A stretch of DNA of 64,000 nt from Thermodesulfobacterium thermophilum DSM 1276 (GCF_000421605.1 NZ_ATXI01000008.1:41933-105932), one strand, 5' to 3'; shown: positions 51,933-61,232, counted from the first letter of the stretch. Notes: generated from the sequence alone by a model not told the origin. Translations and numbers: made by a program.

Positions 51933-52892
51933 TTATTTTTTTCTGTTAGTCAGATAATCTGTAATGAAAAAGAGCATTTGTTTGTAGATGTTTTCTGGTA
52001 ATCCATTTAGGGCGTTTTTAGCCTTATTTATATAGGATAAGGCTTTCTCTTGGGCAAGCTTAAACCCCTGATTTTTTTCTATAAGGTTTTTAGCTTCTTC
52101 AAAAAATTCCTCCTTAGGCTCAGGGAGATTTAACAACTCTAAGAGCCTTTTCTGATCCGCCTCTGAGGCTTGTTTTAAAGCATAGATTACCGGCAAGGTG
52201 ATTTTCCCTTCCTTAAAATCTCGTCCCAAGTCTTTTCCTGTTTCAGTGCTTAAGTAGTCTAAAAGGTCATCTATGATTTGAAAAGATAGACCTAAGTATT
52301 TCCCAAAAATTTTTAAGCTTTCTCGTTCCTTATCAGAGGCACCTCCTAAAATCGCCCCTACTTCACAACAAGCAGAGATAAGAACCGCTGTTTTTCTGAA
52401 AATAACTTCTTCGTACACCTCCTCCGAGAGGTTTGTTTGATAAAGGTTTAAGAGCTGAAGGACCTCTCCTTCGCTCATGATAAGGGTGGTTTCAGTAATG
52501 ATTTCCATCACCTCTGGGTTTCTTAGCTCACTGGCAAGTTTTAAAGCCTTGGCATAAAGATAATCGCCTACTAAAATGGTGGCTTGATTGCCCCAAAGAT
52601 TTCTTGCAGCCTTTCTCCCCCTTCTAAACTCTGCTGAATCTACTACGTCGTCATGAAGAAGGGTTGCTGCATGTAAATACTCAAAAAGAATAGAAGACCG
52701 ATATAAAACCTCAGAAACAGAAGGAGAGAAAAGCTTAGCACAGATTACGGCAAGAAGAGGTCTTATCCTTTTTCCTCCTGCAAAGAGGACATATTCACTT
52801 ACTTGATTGATAAACGGTACTTGAGAACTAAGAAAATTTTTTAGAGCCTCTTCTATCAAAAGAAGTTCTTTTTTGATTTCTTCAACAACCAT
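51933..52892 (-). CDS. Trans-isoprenyl diphosphate synthase (long-chain polyprenyl synthase)
   Basis: Makes the long-chain polyprenyl tail of the respiratory quinone (menaquinone expected). The 319-aa protein has GGKRIRPLLAVICA, the first Asp-rich motif LHDDVVDSAEFRRGRKAARN, and the second QIIDDLLDYLSTETGKDLGRD. Small residues before the first motif are consistent with long-chain products. The open frame extends to a TTG at 52946, but that TTG is the -35 of the only good promoter, so the ATG at 52892 is chosen. Followed closely by a HAD phosphatase. Confidence 0.92.
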   Translation of the reverse strand: MVVEEIKKELLLIEEALKNFLSSQVPFINQVSEYVLFAGGKRIRPLLAVICAKLFSPSVSEVLYRSSILFEYLHAATLLHDDVVDSAEFRRGRKAARNLWGNQATILVGDYLYAKALKLASELRNPEVMEIITETTLIMSEGEVLQLLNLYQTNLSEEVYEEVIFRKTAVLISACCEVGAILGGASDKERESLKIFGKYLGLSFQIIDDLLDYLSTETGKDLGRDFKEGKITLPVIYALKQASEADQKRLLELLNLPEPKEEFFEEAKNLIEKNQGFKLAQEKALSYINKAKNALNGLPENIYKQMLFFITDYLTNRKK

Positions 52893-52917
52893 TTTGCTTT
52901 TTAAACTTTTTTGTGGA

Positions 52918-52946
52918 ATTATAAAGTATAAACTCTTTTTTGACAA
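52918..52946 (-). promoter_or_regulatory. Promoter of the polyprenyl synthase gene
   Basis: On the minus strand TTGTCA (52946-52941), 17-nt spacer, TATAAT (52923-52918). The start codon at 52892 lies about 26 nt downstream of the -10. This promoter decides the gene start. Confidence 0.7.
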
Positions 52947-53074
52947 TCATAATTTTCATAATTTTGAAAAATAAAAAAAGAAAGAAAATTTTTGAAAATT
53001 TAAAAAAAAGAATATTTAATAAAAATAATCGTCTTTATTAAACAAAAAAACAGGTTAAACGCCTTTTAACTCCA

Positions 53075-53102
53075 TTGACTTTAATTCTTAATTGTTTAAT
53101 AA
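53075..53102 (+). promoter_or_regulatory. Promoter of the sat operon
   Basis: TTGACT (53075-53080), 16 nt, TAATAA (53097-53102). It is the best promoter in the 265-nt AT-rich gap before sat; further hairpins or operators were not recognised there. Confidence 0.5.
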
Positions 53103-53157
53103 TTTGAAAATAATTCAATAATGTAGGTAAAATAATTCAACTGAAAGGAGGGTTGCT

Positions 53158-54531
53158 ATGGAGCTTTATTTTAACAGGCCTATGCCTCATGGTGGGCGGT
53201 TGGTAGAAAGGGTTCTTAAAGACAAGAAGGCAGCTAAAAAGATCGTCCAGGCTTGTGAAAAGGCTGGTGCTGTTTATGACATCAAGCCTACCTTGCACTA
53301 CAAAAGAGGCACACCTGTAAGAAACGTTTATCGTGAGATTATGTCTGTTTGTTATGGTTTTTTTAGCCCTGTAGAAGGTTCTATGACCTCTGCTGAGTTA
53401 GAGTCTGTTCTTTCAAAAAGAAGGTTGTTAAGCGGATGGGTTTTTCCTTATCCTATTCTTTTTGACATTTCCAAAGAAGACTATCAAAAACTTGGGGTTG
53501 ATGCTGGAGACAGATTGCTTCTTAGGCTTAAGGGTAAGCCTTTTGCAATTTTAGACATCGAAGAAGTTTATGAGATTGACCCTGCTGAGCTTGCGGACAG
53601 AACTTTTGGTACCCCTGAAACCAATCCTGAAGTAGTAAAAGAAAAGTTTGACGATAAACATCCTGGTTGGGTTATTTATAGAAGCCATCAGCCTATCATT
53701 TTGGCTGGGAAGTTTACCATTATCAACGAGCCTATTTTTAAACCACCTTTTGACAGATTTTGGATTCCTCCAAGAAAATGTAGGGAGATTTTCGACGAAA
53801 GAGGTTGGAGAACTGCCATCGCTCACCAGACAAGAAACGTTCCTCACGTTGGACACGAGATGCTTATGAAGGCTGCTGCTTTTACCGGTGATGTGGAGCC
53901 TTGTCATGGTATTCTGGTAAATGCTATCATCGGTGTTAAAAGAAGAGGAGATTATCCTGATGAGGCTATCTTAGAAGCCCATGACATGGTTAATAAGGCA
54001 GGATACATCAAACCTAACAGACATCTTGTTTCCTTTACCCTTTGGGATATGAGATATGGTAACCCCTTAGAAAGTTTGCTCCATGGTATCATCAGGCAAA
54101 ACATGGGTTGTACTCACCACATGTTTGGTAGAGACCATGCAGCTGTAGGTGAATACTATGATAAGTTTGCTACCCAGATTCTATGGCTTAAGGGTATTCC
54201 TAGCTACGGTTTTGATAAACCTCCTACAGAGGTCGAAGGTGGCTTGCAGATTAGGCCTCAAAACATGAGAGAATTCTGGTATTGTCCAAAATGTAAGGAA
54301 ATGGCTTACAGTGAAAACTGTGGGCATGACAAAGAAAAACAAAAACTCAGCGGTAGCTTGATAAGAGGATTGGTTGCTGAGGGTGTTCAGCCTCCAGCTA
54401 TTATCATGAGACCTGAGGTATTTAAGACCATCGTTAAATGGTGGAAAAAGTTTAACTATCCTTTTGTTAACGAAAAATATGTACAATATAAAGAAGAGAC
54501 TTTAGAAGTTGATGTTCCTGATATTGATTAG
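53158..54531 (+). CDS. sat: Dissimilatory sulfate adenylyltransferase (ATP sulfurylase)
   Basis: Sat activates sulfate with ATP to adenosine 5'-phosphosulfate, the first cytosolic step of sulfate respiration. The 457-aa homo-oligomeric type protein has an N-terminal PUA-like domain, then the catalytic QTRNVPHVGHEMLMKAAA motif, GVKRRGDYPDEAILEAHD, and MFGRDHAAVGEYYDKFATQI. A zinc-ribbon WYCPKCKEMAYSENCGHDKE lies near residues 378-398, as in prokaryotic dissimilatory Sat. GGAGGG precedes the ATG. Codon use is strongly biased toward GGT, CCT and GCT, a sign of high expression. Confidence 0.97.
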   Translation: MELYFNRPMPHGGRLVERVLKDKKAAKKIVQACEKAGAVYDIKPTLHYKRGTPVRNVYREIMSVCYGFFSPVEGSMTSAELESVLSKRRLLSGWVFPYPILFDISKEDYQKLGVDAGDRLLLRLKGKPFAILDIEEVYEIDPAELADRTFGTPETNPEVVKEKFDDKHPGWVIYRSHQPIILAGKFTIINEPIFKPPFDRFWIPPRKCREIFDERGWRTAIAHQTRNVPHVGHEMLMKAAAFTGDVEPCHGILVNAIIGVKRRGDYPDEAILEAHDMVNKAGYIKPNRHLVSFTLWDMRYGNPLESLLHGIIRQNMGCTHHMFGRDHAAVGEYYDKFATQILWLKGIPSYGFDKPPTEVEGGLQIRPQNMREFWYCPKCKEMAYSENCGHDKEKQKLSGSLIRGLVAEGVQPPAIIMRPEVFKTIVKWWKKFNYPFVNEKYVQYKEETLEVDVPDID

Positions 54532-54564
54532 TTAAAAACTTTTAAAAACATAGGGGGTGAAAAC

Positions 54565-54924
54565 ATGGAATACATTTTAGAAGTATTTTTAGATGATTAC
54601 AGGTTGGCAAAACTTAAGGGCACTCCTGTAGAGGCCAATATAGAGGCTGTTTTTGGTGGAGAGTTAAAGGTAGTTAGAGTAAAAGTAGGAGAGGAGGTTA
54701 AAAACGATATCTTAAAAGCTTTTGAAACCGCAAGGATTGATTCTCGTGCCTGTATCACCGATACTCCTGTAGCTTTCAAAAGAGCTCTTTTTGAAGAGAT
54801 TGTTAATCAGAAGAGTTTAGGTGAAGAGGTAGTTAAGGCAGTTTTGGCTAACATCGACAAAATCAAAGAATTAGCTGCTAAGGAAGCTGAATACCTTCCT
54901 GCTCCTGAAATAGAAACTGAGTAA
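54565..54924 (+). CDS. Conserved small protein between sat and aprBA
   Basis: A 119-aa soluble protein with no recognised domain: an N-terminal beta-type half (YILEVFLDDYRLAKLKGTPV) and a C-terminal helical half ending in an acidic tail LPAPEIETE. GGGGGTG lies before the ATG and it is 33 nt after sat, so they share a transcript. In Archaeoglobus a small unknown ORF is recalled at the same place between sat and aprBA; whether it is homologous was not tested. A terminator follows, so aprBA has its own promoter. Confidence 0.7.
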   Translation: MEYILEVFLDDYRLAKLKGTPVEANIEAVFGGELKVVRVKVGEEVKNDILKAFETARIDSRACITDTPVAFKRALFEEIVNQKSLGEEVVKAVLANIDKIKELAAKEAEYLPAPEIETE

Positions 54925-54938
54925 AATAAATTTTGTTG

Positions 54939-54961
54939 GGGAAAGGGGTCGATCCTTTCCC
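54939..54961 (+). terminator. Terminator after the sat operon
   Basis: An 8-bp stem GGGAAAGG / CCTTTCCC with loop GGTCGAT, followed by TTGTTCTTT, 15 nt after the small ORF. Confidence 0.65.
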
Positions 54962-55057
54962 TTGTTCTTTAAAAAGATAACAAGAGAAAAAAAGAGATAA
55001 AATAAGTTTTAAAGGCTTTTATAGAAAATTTTAGAAAAATTTGGTTGTTTTTTCAAG

Positions 55058-55085
55058 TTGACTTTTAATTAAAGTTGTTTATAAA
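55058..55085 (+). promoter_or_regulatory. Promoter of aprBA
   Basis: TTGACT (55058-55063), 16 nt, TATAAA (55080-55085), 43 nt upstream of the aprB ATG. Confidence 0.6.
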
Positions 55086-55128
55086 GATATAAAAGTTTAT
55101 AAGAATAAAACTAAAAAGGAGGTTGGCT

Positions 55129-55620
55129 ATGCCAAGTTATGTGAACCCTGAAAAGTGTGACGGTTGCAAGGGTGGTGACAGGACAGTTTGTATGTACATT
55201 TGTCCTAACGACCTTATGATCCTTGACCCTGAGGCTATGAAGGCTTACAACCAGGAGCCTGATCAGTGCTGGGAATGCTACAGCTGTGTAAAAAGCTGTC
55301 CTCAGGGTGCTATAGCTATCAGGCACTATGCTGATTTTGCTCCGTTAAACGGAACTTGTCAGCCTATGCGCGGTACCACTGACATTATGTGGACCATCAA
55401 GTTTAGAAACGGTGTGGTAGTAAGGTTTAAGTTTCCTATCAGAACTACACCCGAAGGTTCTGCCGATCCTACAGTTGGTAAACCTGCTCCTGATCCATCT
55501 AAGATCAACACCAACCAGCTCTTTACTCAGATAGCTGATGGGGTAGAGCCCAAGAAACCTGAAGCTGTTCTTAATAAGAAATTTGAAGTTGGTGCCCTTG
55601 GTAAGGTTGCGAAATACTAA
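55129..55620 (+). CDS. aprB: Adenylylsulfate reductase beta subunit
   Basis: AprB carries two [4Fe-4S] clusters that pass electrons to the AprA flavin. The 163-aa protein begins MPSYVNPEKCDGCKGGDRTV with CDGCKGGDRTVCMYICPNDL and a second site CWECYSCVKSCPQGAIAIR. The C-terminal tail (from GVVVRFKFPIRTTPEG) wraps around AprA in known structures. An in-frame TTG at 55123 is disregarded because AAGGAGG places the start at the ATG 55129. Codon use indicates high expression. Confidence 0.97.
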   Translation: MPSYVNPEKCDGCKGGDRTVCMYICPNDLMILDPEAMKAYNQEPDQCWECYSCVKSCPQGAIAIRHYADFAPLNGTCQPMRGTTDIMWTIKFRNGVVVRFKFPIRTTPEGSADPTVGKPAPDPSKINTNQLFTQIADGVEPKKPEAVLNKKFEVGALGKVAKY

Positions 55621-55660
55621 AAAATTTAAAAAATTTTAAAAATAAAAGGAGGTGGCAGCT

Positions 55661-57661
55661 ATGCCTAAGATTTGGTTTTATAATCCTGGTTTGGCTTGTG
55701 CAGAGCCTGAAATAGTAGAAAAAGAAACAGATATTTTGTTTGTTGGCGGCGGAATGGCTGCTTGCGGTGCCGCTGTAGAGGCAGTTCAGTGGGCTAAGCC
55801 TCATGGGTTAAGAATTATCCTTTGTGATAAGGCTGCTATGGAAAGATCTGGTGCTGTGGCTATGGGTCTTTCTGCTATCAACACCTATATAGGAGAAAAC
55901 AAGCCTGATGACTATGTAAGAATGGTTCGTTGTGACTTGATGGGTATTGTTCGTGAGGATTTGGTTTTTGATGTTGGTCGTCATGTAGACGATACCGTTC
56001 AGTGTTTTGAAGAATGGGGTCTTCCTATTTGGAAAAAAGATCCTAACACAGGTAAAACCTTAGACGGAGCTGAGGCTAAGGCCAAGGGTTTAACCTTAAA
56101 GGGTGGTGCTCAGCCTGTTCGTTCTGGTCGTTGGCAGATCATGATTAACGGAGAGTCTTATAAAGTTATCGTGGCTGAGGCTGCTAAAAATGCTCTTACC
56201 AGCTATGATAAGGCTGAGATCATCGAAAGATGCTTTATCGTAAGGCCTTTGTTGGATGCAAATGATAAGAGCCGCTGTGCTGGTGCAGTAGGTTTTTCTG
56301 TCAGAGAAAACAAGATTTACATCATCAAGGCCAAGGCTACCCTTCTTTCTACTGGTGGGGCAGTTAACATTTTCCGTCCTAGGTCTATAGACGAAGGAAA
56401 GGGTCGTGCCTGGTATCCTGTATGGAACCCTGGAACTGGTTATGCTATGTGTGCTATGACTGGTGCTAAGCTTGTACTTATGGAAAACAGGTTTATCCCT
56501 GCCCGTTTTAAAGATGGTTATGGTCCTGTGGGTGCTTGGTTCTTGCTTTTCAAGGCCAGAGCAACCAATGCTTTTGGTGAGGACTATGTAGCCAAACATA
56601 AGGATGAACTCAAGAAGTTTGCTCCTTATGGAGAGGCTTCTCACATCGGTACCTGTTTGAGAAACCATGCAATGCTTATCGAAATGGAACAGGGTCGTGG
56701 TCCTATTTATATGCACACTGAATGGGCTCTTCAGGAAGCCGCTGAAAAGATGGACAAAAAAGAGTTTAAACACCTCATTGCTGAGGCTTGGGAAGACTTC
56801 TTAGACATGTGTGTAACCCAGGCTGGATTGTGGGCTTGTTTGAACATCGAACCTGAAAAATTGCCTTCTGAAATCATGCCTACTGAGCCTTATCTCCTCG
56901 GTAGCCATGCTGGTTGTGCCGGTGCTTGGGTATGCGGTCCTAATGAAGATTGGGTACCTGAGGAATACAAGGCTCCTTGGAAAGAAATCGGTCTTTACAA
57001 CAGAATGACTACTGTAAAAGGTCTTTTCTGTGCTGGTGACACCGTTGGAGCTTCTGGGCATAAGTTCTCCTCTGGTTCTCACGTAGAAGGACGTATTGCA
57101 GCCAAGGCTATGGTTCAGTACTGTCTTGACAATAAAGACTATACACCTACCATCAAGGAAACTGCTGAAGAGTTAAAGAAAGAGATCTATGGTCCTTGGT
57201 ATAGGTTTGAAGAATTTAAGAATACTTCTACCCACTATGAAATCAACCCCAACTATCTCATTCCTCGTCATATTCAGGCCAGGCTTATGAAGCTTATGGA
57301 CGAATATGTGGCTGGTGCCTCTACTTTCTACAAGACCAACAAGGTCATGCTCGAGAGAGGTCTTGACCTTCTCAGAATGCTTAAAGAAGACATGGAATAT
57401 GCTGCAGCCAGAGATTTGCATGAACTTATGAGAGCTTGGGAAAACAGGCACCGTGTATGGACTGCTGAGGCTCACCTCTTGCATATCCTCTTCCGTGAAG
57501 AGACCCGTTATCCTGGTTACTTCTACAGAACTGACTTTAACGCCCTTGATGATGCTAACTGGAGATGTTTCACCCTTTCCAGCTGGAATCCTGAAACCAA
57601 AGAATGGACCTTAGAAACCTATCCTTATGTCCAGATCATTCCTGATCCACTTGGACCGTAA
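55661..57661 (+). CDS. aprA: Adenylylsulfate reductase alpha subunit
   Basis: AprA is the FAD-containing catalytic subunit reducing APS to sulfite and AMP. The 666-aa protein has the FAD-binding DILFVGGGMAACGAAVEAVQ, KAAMERSGAVAMGLSAIN, GRHVDDTVQCFEEWGLPIW, NHAMLIEMEQGRGPIYMHTE and the CAGDTVGASGHKFSSGSHVEG active-site region. AGGAGG lies before the ATG at 55661; an upstream GTG in frame at 55652 is not used. Length fits the family. The pair aprB-aprA is followed by a terminator. Confidence 0.98.
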   Translation: MPKIWFYNPGLACAEPEIVEKETDILFVGGGMAACGAAVEAVQWAKPHGLRIILCDKAAMERSGAVAMGLSAINTYIGENKPDDYVRMVRCDLMGIVREDLVFDVGRHVDDTVQCFEEWGLPIWKKDPNTGKTLDGAEAKAKGLTLKGGAQPVRSGRWQIMINGESYKVIVAEAAKNALTSYDKAEIIERCFIVRPLLDANDKSRCAGAVGFSVRENKIYIIKAKATLLSTGGAVNIFRPRSIDEGKGRAWYPVWNPGTGYAMCAMTGAKLVLMENRFIPARFKDGYGPVGAWFLLFKARATNAFGEDYVAKHKDELKKFAPYGEASHIGTCLRNHAMLIEMEQGRGPIYMHTEWALQEAAEKMDKKEFKHLIAEAWEDFLDMCVTQAGLWACLNIEPEKLPSEIMPTEPYLLGSHAGCAGAWVCGPNEDWVPEEYKAPWKEIGLYNRMTTVKGLFCAGDTVGASGHKFSSGSHVEGRIAAKAMVQYCLDNKDYTPTIKETAEELKKEIYGPWYRFEEFKNTSTHYEINPNYLIPRHIQARLMKLMDEYVAGASTFYKTNKVMLERGLDLLRMLKEDMEYAAARDLHELMRAWENRHRVWTAEAHLLHILFREETRYPGYFYRTDFNALDDANWRCFTLSSWNPETKEWTLETYPYVQIIPDPLGP

Positions 57662-57681
57662 ATAGTTAAATAGTAATAAGG

Positions 57682-57701
57682 GAGGGGGCTTGGTCCCCCT
57701 C
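57682..57701 (+). terminator. Strong intrinsic terminator between aprA and qmoA
   Basis: A 7-bp stem GAGGGGG / CCCCCTC with loop CTTGGT is followed by TTTTTTTATTTTTT. It begins 20 nt after the aprA stop. No clear promoter lies between it and qmoA. Confidence 0.85.
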
Positions 57702-57715
57702 TTTTTTTATTTTTT

Positions 57716-57752
57716 CAGAATAAAGCCCTTTAGGAAAAAGGGTTTTATTCTG
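57716..57752 (+). promoter_or_regulatory. 16-bp hairpin upstream of qmoA ribosome site
   Basis: Arms CAGAATAAAGCCCTTT (57716-57731) and AAAGGGTTTTATTCTG (57737-57752) pair over 16 positions with one G-T, loop AGGAA. It follows the T-tract of the preceding terminator and ends 10 nt before the TAGGAGG ribosome site of qmoA. It lacks a following U-tract, so it is more likely a 5' stabilising or processing element of qmoABC mRNA than a terminator. Confidence 0.7.
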
Positions 57753-57776
57753 AAAAAGTGTTTAGGAGGTTATAAC

Positions 57777-59015
57777 ATGGGTAAACCTATATTGGTGGTA
57801 GGTGGGGGTATAAGTGGAGTAACCGCTGCGGTAGAGGCAGCAGAGGTTGGAGCTGAGGTTGTTTTAATAGAAAAACAACCTACCTTAGGTGGAAGGGTAG
57901 CTCAACTTAGGTATTATTTCCCTAAGTTGTGTCCTCCTACCTGTGGTTTAGAGATCAACTACAGGAGAATTAAGAGTAACCCCAGGATTAAAGTATATAC
58001 AATGGCAGAGGTTTTAGAGGTAAACGGGGCACCTGGAAATTATAATGTTAAAATCAAGATAGCTCCCAGGTATGTGAATGATAACTGTACTGCCTGTGGG
58101 GAGTGTGAGAAGGTTTGTGAAGGAGAAAGGATAAGTGACTTTGATTTTGGCCTTTCTAAAACAAAGGCCATCTATCTTCCTCATCCTGTAGCTTTTCCTA
58201 TGAAATATGTATTAGATAAAGATGCTTTGGCCCCTGGGGATTTAGAAAGGATTATGGCAGCGTGTAAATATAATGCCATAGAACCAGAGATGAAAGAACA
58301 GATTTTGGAGTTAGAGGTAGGATCTATCATCTGGGCTACAGGTTGGAAGCCCTATGATGCTACCAAACTTGATAATTTAGGTTATGGAAAATATGCTAAT
58401 GTAATCACTAATATGCAGATGGAAAGAATGGCTTCTCCTTGGGGACCTACGCAAGGAAAGATTGTAAGACCTTCTGATAATCAACCACCTAAAAAGGTGG
58501 CATTTGTTCAGTGTGCTGGTTCTCGTGATGAAAATCATCTGCCCTTCTGTTCTTACATCTGTTGTTTGGCATCTTTAAAACATAGCCTTTATTTGGCAGA
58601 ACAAGACCCTGAAGCAGAATCTTATATCTTTTATATAGACCTTAGAACCCCTGGTAGATATGAAAAGTTTTTAAAGAAAGCTGAAGCTGAGGCTAAGATT
58701 AATTTTATCAAGGGGAAAGTAGCCAAAATAGAGGAAGATCCTGAAACCAATGACTTGATCGTTACTGCAGAGGATACCCTTTCTGGTAAAAAGATCAGTC
58801 AGAAGGTTGATTTAGTGGTATTAGCCTTAGGAATGCAACCAAGTTTAGCTTCTGCTGAGATTAAGGGTATAAAGATCGATCAAAACGGATTTGTGGTTGA
58901 GGAAGAAGGTATGATCAGTTGTGGTTGTGCGAAAATGCCTTTAGATGTTATGACTTCTAATGAGACTGCTACTGGCGCAGCTTTAAAAGCCATTCAAATC
59001 ATAAAAAGGGGGTAA
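57777..59015 (+). CDS. qmoA: Quinone-interacting membrane-bound oxidoreductase subunit QmoA
   Basis: QmoA is an HdrA-like soluble flavoprotein of the complex passing quinol electrons toward AprBA. The 412-aa protein begins MGKPILVVGGGISGVTAAVE (FAD GxGxxG), has KQPTLGGRVAQLRYYFPKLC, one cluster motif CTACGECEKVCE and further FQCAGSRDENHLPFCSYICC. Frames open from 57690, but the ribosome site sets the ATG at 57777. It is followed by qmoB and qmoC with spacings of 3 and 12 nt. Confidence 0.95.
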   Translation: MGKPILVVGGGISGVTAAVEAAEVGAEVVLIEKQPTLGGRVAQLRYYFPKLCPPTCGLEINYRRIKSNPRIKVYTMAEVLEVNGAPGNYNVKIKIAPRYVNDNCTACGECEKVCEGERISDFDFGLSKTKAIYLPHPVAFPMKYVLDKDALAPGDLERIMAACKYNAIEPEMKEQILELEVGSIIWATGWKPYDATKLDNLGYGKYANVITNMQMERMASPWGPTQGKIVRPSDNQPPKKVAFVQCAGSRDENHLPFCSYICCLASLKHSLYLAEQDPEAESYIFYIDLRTPGRYEKFLKKAEAEAKINFIKGKVAKIEEDPETNDLIVTAEDTLSGKKISQKVDLVVLALGMQPSLASAEIKGIKIDQNGFVVEEEGMISCGCAKMPLDVMTSNETATGAALKAIQIIKRG

Positions 59016-59018
59016 AAA

Positions 59019-61220
59019 ATGGAAAAAATAGGAGTTTTTATATGCTCTTCTTGTAATATAGGTGATCGTTTGGAGTTGGCGGATTTAGAAAATGCAGCTA
59101 AAGACCAAGGTGCCGCAGTTGTTTATACAAAAGAATTTTTATGTTCAAAAGAAGGAAAAGCTTTTATCGAAGAAAAGATAGCTCAAGATGGGTTAGATGC
59201 TGTTTCTATATGTGCTTGTTCTCAAAGGGTAAATTACGAGGTCTTTTCTTTTGATCAAGTAGCGGTTGATAGGGTAAGTTTAAGAGAGGGAGTGGTTTGG
59301 AGTAGATTTTTGTTAGGAGAAAACGGGGAGATATTAGAAGATACTGCTGAGTATGTTAGCGGGGTTACTTTTAAAGACGAATTGATGGCTTTAGCTAAAG
59401 ACTATGTGAGAATGAGTGTGGCTAAACTTCAGACCTACAAAAAGCCAGAGCCTTTTAAACCTGAGGAAGAAATTTCTAAGGTTATCTTGGTTATAGGAGG
59501 TGGTGTCGCAGGGTTAACCGCTGCTTTAGAGGCAGCAAAAGCAGGTTATGAGGTGGTTTTGGTAGAGAAGGAAAAGGAACTTGGTGGTTTTGTGGCCAAG
59601 ATGAAGGCCCATTGTGAGGTAAATCCTCCTTTTCAAAAACTCGTTCCTCCTGTAGTAAAAGATTTGATTGCGCAGGTAGAGGCAAATGACAAGATAAAAG
59701 TATATAAAGGTGCAGTTGTAACCAACATCGCAGGTGCTCCTGGTTTATTCCAGGTAAAGATAAAACAGGGTGGCAAAGAGGAAGAGATAAAGATAGGTTC
59801 TATAGTTTTAGCAGCTGGTTTTAAACCATATGACGCAAGCAAGCTTGCAGATTTAGGTTATGGGGTTATCCCAAGCGTAGTGACTAACGTTAAGTTTGAA
59901 GAAATGGCTAAGAATGGAGCTTTGGTAAGACCTTCAGATGGCGCTCCAGTAAAGAGTGTCCTTTTTATTCAATGTGCCGGTCAAAGGGATGAAAACCATC
60001 TTCCTTATTGTTCTGGTTTCTGTTGTTTAGCTTCTCTTAAGCAGGCTCAATATGTAAGAGAGGCAGACCCAGAAGCCAAAGCTTTTATCGTTTATGATCA
60101 CATGAGAACCATGGGTATTTTTGAGAATTTCTATAAAACTTTACAAAATGACCCAGGGGTGTTTTTAACCAAAGGTAAGGTAGTCTCTATAACTGAAGGA
60201 GAAAACGGTAAGGTTAAGGTATTGGTAGATGAGACCTTATTAGGAGAGAAGATCGAGGTTGAGGTTGATTTGGTAGTATTAGCTACAGGTATGGTTCCAG
60301 TTACAGCTGAAGAGTCTGTGCTTAATTTAGAATACAGACAAGGTCCAGGATTGCCTGAACTTGAACTTTTCTATGGTTATGCAGATTCAAACTTTATTTG
60401 TTTCCCCTATGAAACCAGAAGAACAGGAATCTATGCTGCAGGTGCTATCCATCAACCTATGACCATTCAACAGGCGATAGAGGATGCTAAGGGAGCGGCT
60501 TTGAAGGCTATTCAGTGTTTGGTTGCCATTGAAGAAGGTCACGCAGTCCATCCAAGGACTTGGGATTATGCTTATCCTGAATGGGACTTAAAGATGTGTA
60601 CTCAATGTAAAAGATGTACTGAGGAGTGTCCTTTTGGTGCTTTAAATGAAGATGAGAAAGGAAACCCTCTTACTAATATTACCAGGTGCCGTCGTTGTGG
60701 GACCTGTTTTGGTGCATGTCCTCAAAGGATTATTAATTTCAAAGACTATTCTATCGATATGGTTTCAACGATGATCAAGGCTACAGAGATGCCTGAACAG
60801 GGGTATGAACAATACAGGCTTATGGCTTTTGTTTGTGAAAATGACGCCTTACCAGCTTTAGACATGGTTGCTTACAACAAAAAGCCTCTTCCTGTAGCTT
60901 TTAGGATCATTCCTGTAAGATGTTTAGGAGCGGTTAACGTAGCTTTTATAAAGGATTCTATGAGTAAAGGATATGATGGTATTCTTCTTTTAGGTTGTAA
61001 GTATGGGGAAAACTATCAGTGTCACTTTATAAAGGGTAGTGAACTTGCTAATAGACGTATGGAAAATGTAGCTGAAACATTACAACAGCTTGCATTAGAG
61101 TCAGAAAGGGTTACAATACATACGGTAGCGATAGATGAAGTAGATTTAGTAGTAGAGAAGATGCAAAAATTTACTGAAGAAATTAAAGGATTTGGTGAAA
61201 ACCCATTTAAAGGCTGGTAA
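59019..61220 (+). CDS. qmoB: QmoB (HdrA/MvhD-like subunit)
   Basis: A 733-aa flavoprotein of the Qmo complex. The N-terminal region has CSSCNIGDRL and VSICACSQRVNYEVF. The HdrA core includes VILVIGGGVAGLTAALEAAKAGYEV and LFIQCAGQRDENHLPYCSGF. Two ferredoxin sites are CTQCKRCTEECPFGAL and CRRCGTCFGACPQRII. The C-terminal MvhD-like domain (LLLGCKYGENYQCHFIKGSELANRRMENVAETL) supplies a [2Fe-2S]-type region. It is the counterpart of HdrA plus MvhD in methanogens. Confidence 0.95.
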   Translation: MEKIGVFICSSCNIGDRLELADLENAAKDQGAAVVYTKEFLCSKEGKAFIEEKIAQDGLDAVSICACSQRVNYEVFSFDQVAVDRVSLREGVVWSRFLLGENGEILEDTAEYVSGVTFKDELMALAKDYVRMSVAKLQTYKKPEPFKPEEEISKVILVIGGGVAGLTAALEAAKAGYEVVLVEKEKELGGFVAKMKAHCEVNPPFQKLVPPVVKDLIAQVEANDKIKVYKGAVVTNIAGAPGLFQVKIKQGGKEEEIKIGSIVLAAGFKPYDASKLADLGYGVIPSVVTNVKFEEMAKNGALVRPSDGAPVKSVLFIQCAGQRDENHLPYCSGFCCLASLKQAQYVREADPEAKAFIVYDHMRTMGIFENFYKTLQNDPGVFLTKGKVVSITEGENGKVKVLVDETLLGEKIEVEVDLVVLATGMVPVTAEESVLNLEYRQGPGLPELELFYGYADSNFICFPYETRRTGIYAAGAIHQPMTIQQAIEDAKGAALKAIQCLVAIEEGHAVHPRTWDYAYPEWDLKMCTQCKRCTEECPFGALNEDEKGNPLTNITRCRRCGTCFGACPQRIINFKDYSIDMVSTMIKATEMPEQGYEQYRLMAFVCENDALPALDMVAYNKKPLPVAFRIIPVRCLGAVNVAFIKDSMSKGYDGILLLGCKYGENYQCHFIKGSELANRRMENVAETLQQLALESERVTIHTVAIDEVDLVVEKMQKFTEEIKGFGENPFKGW

Positions 61221-61232
61221 GGAGGATAGACT

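Noticed and set aside
56096..56773. 225-aa minus-strand open frame inside aprA
   Set aside because: Long because of the codon bias of the highly expressed aprA; no recognisable domain and no ribosome site.
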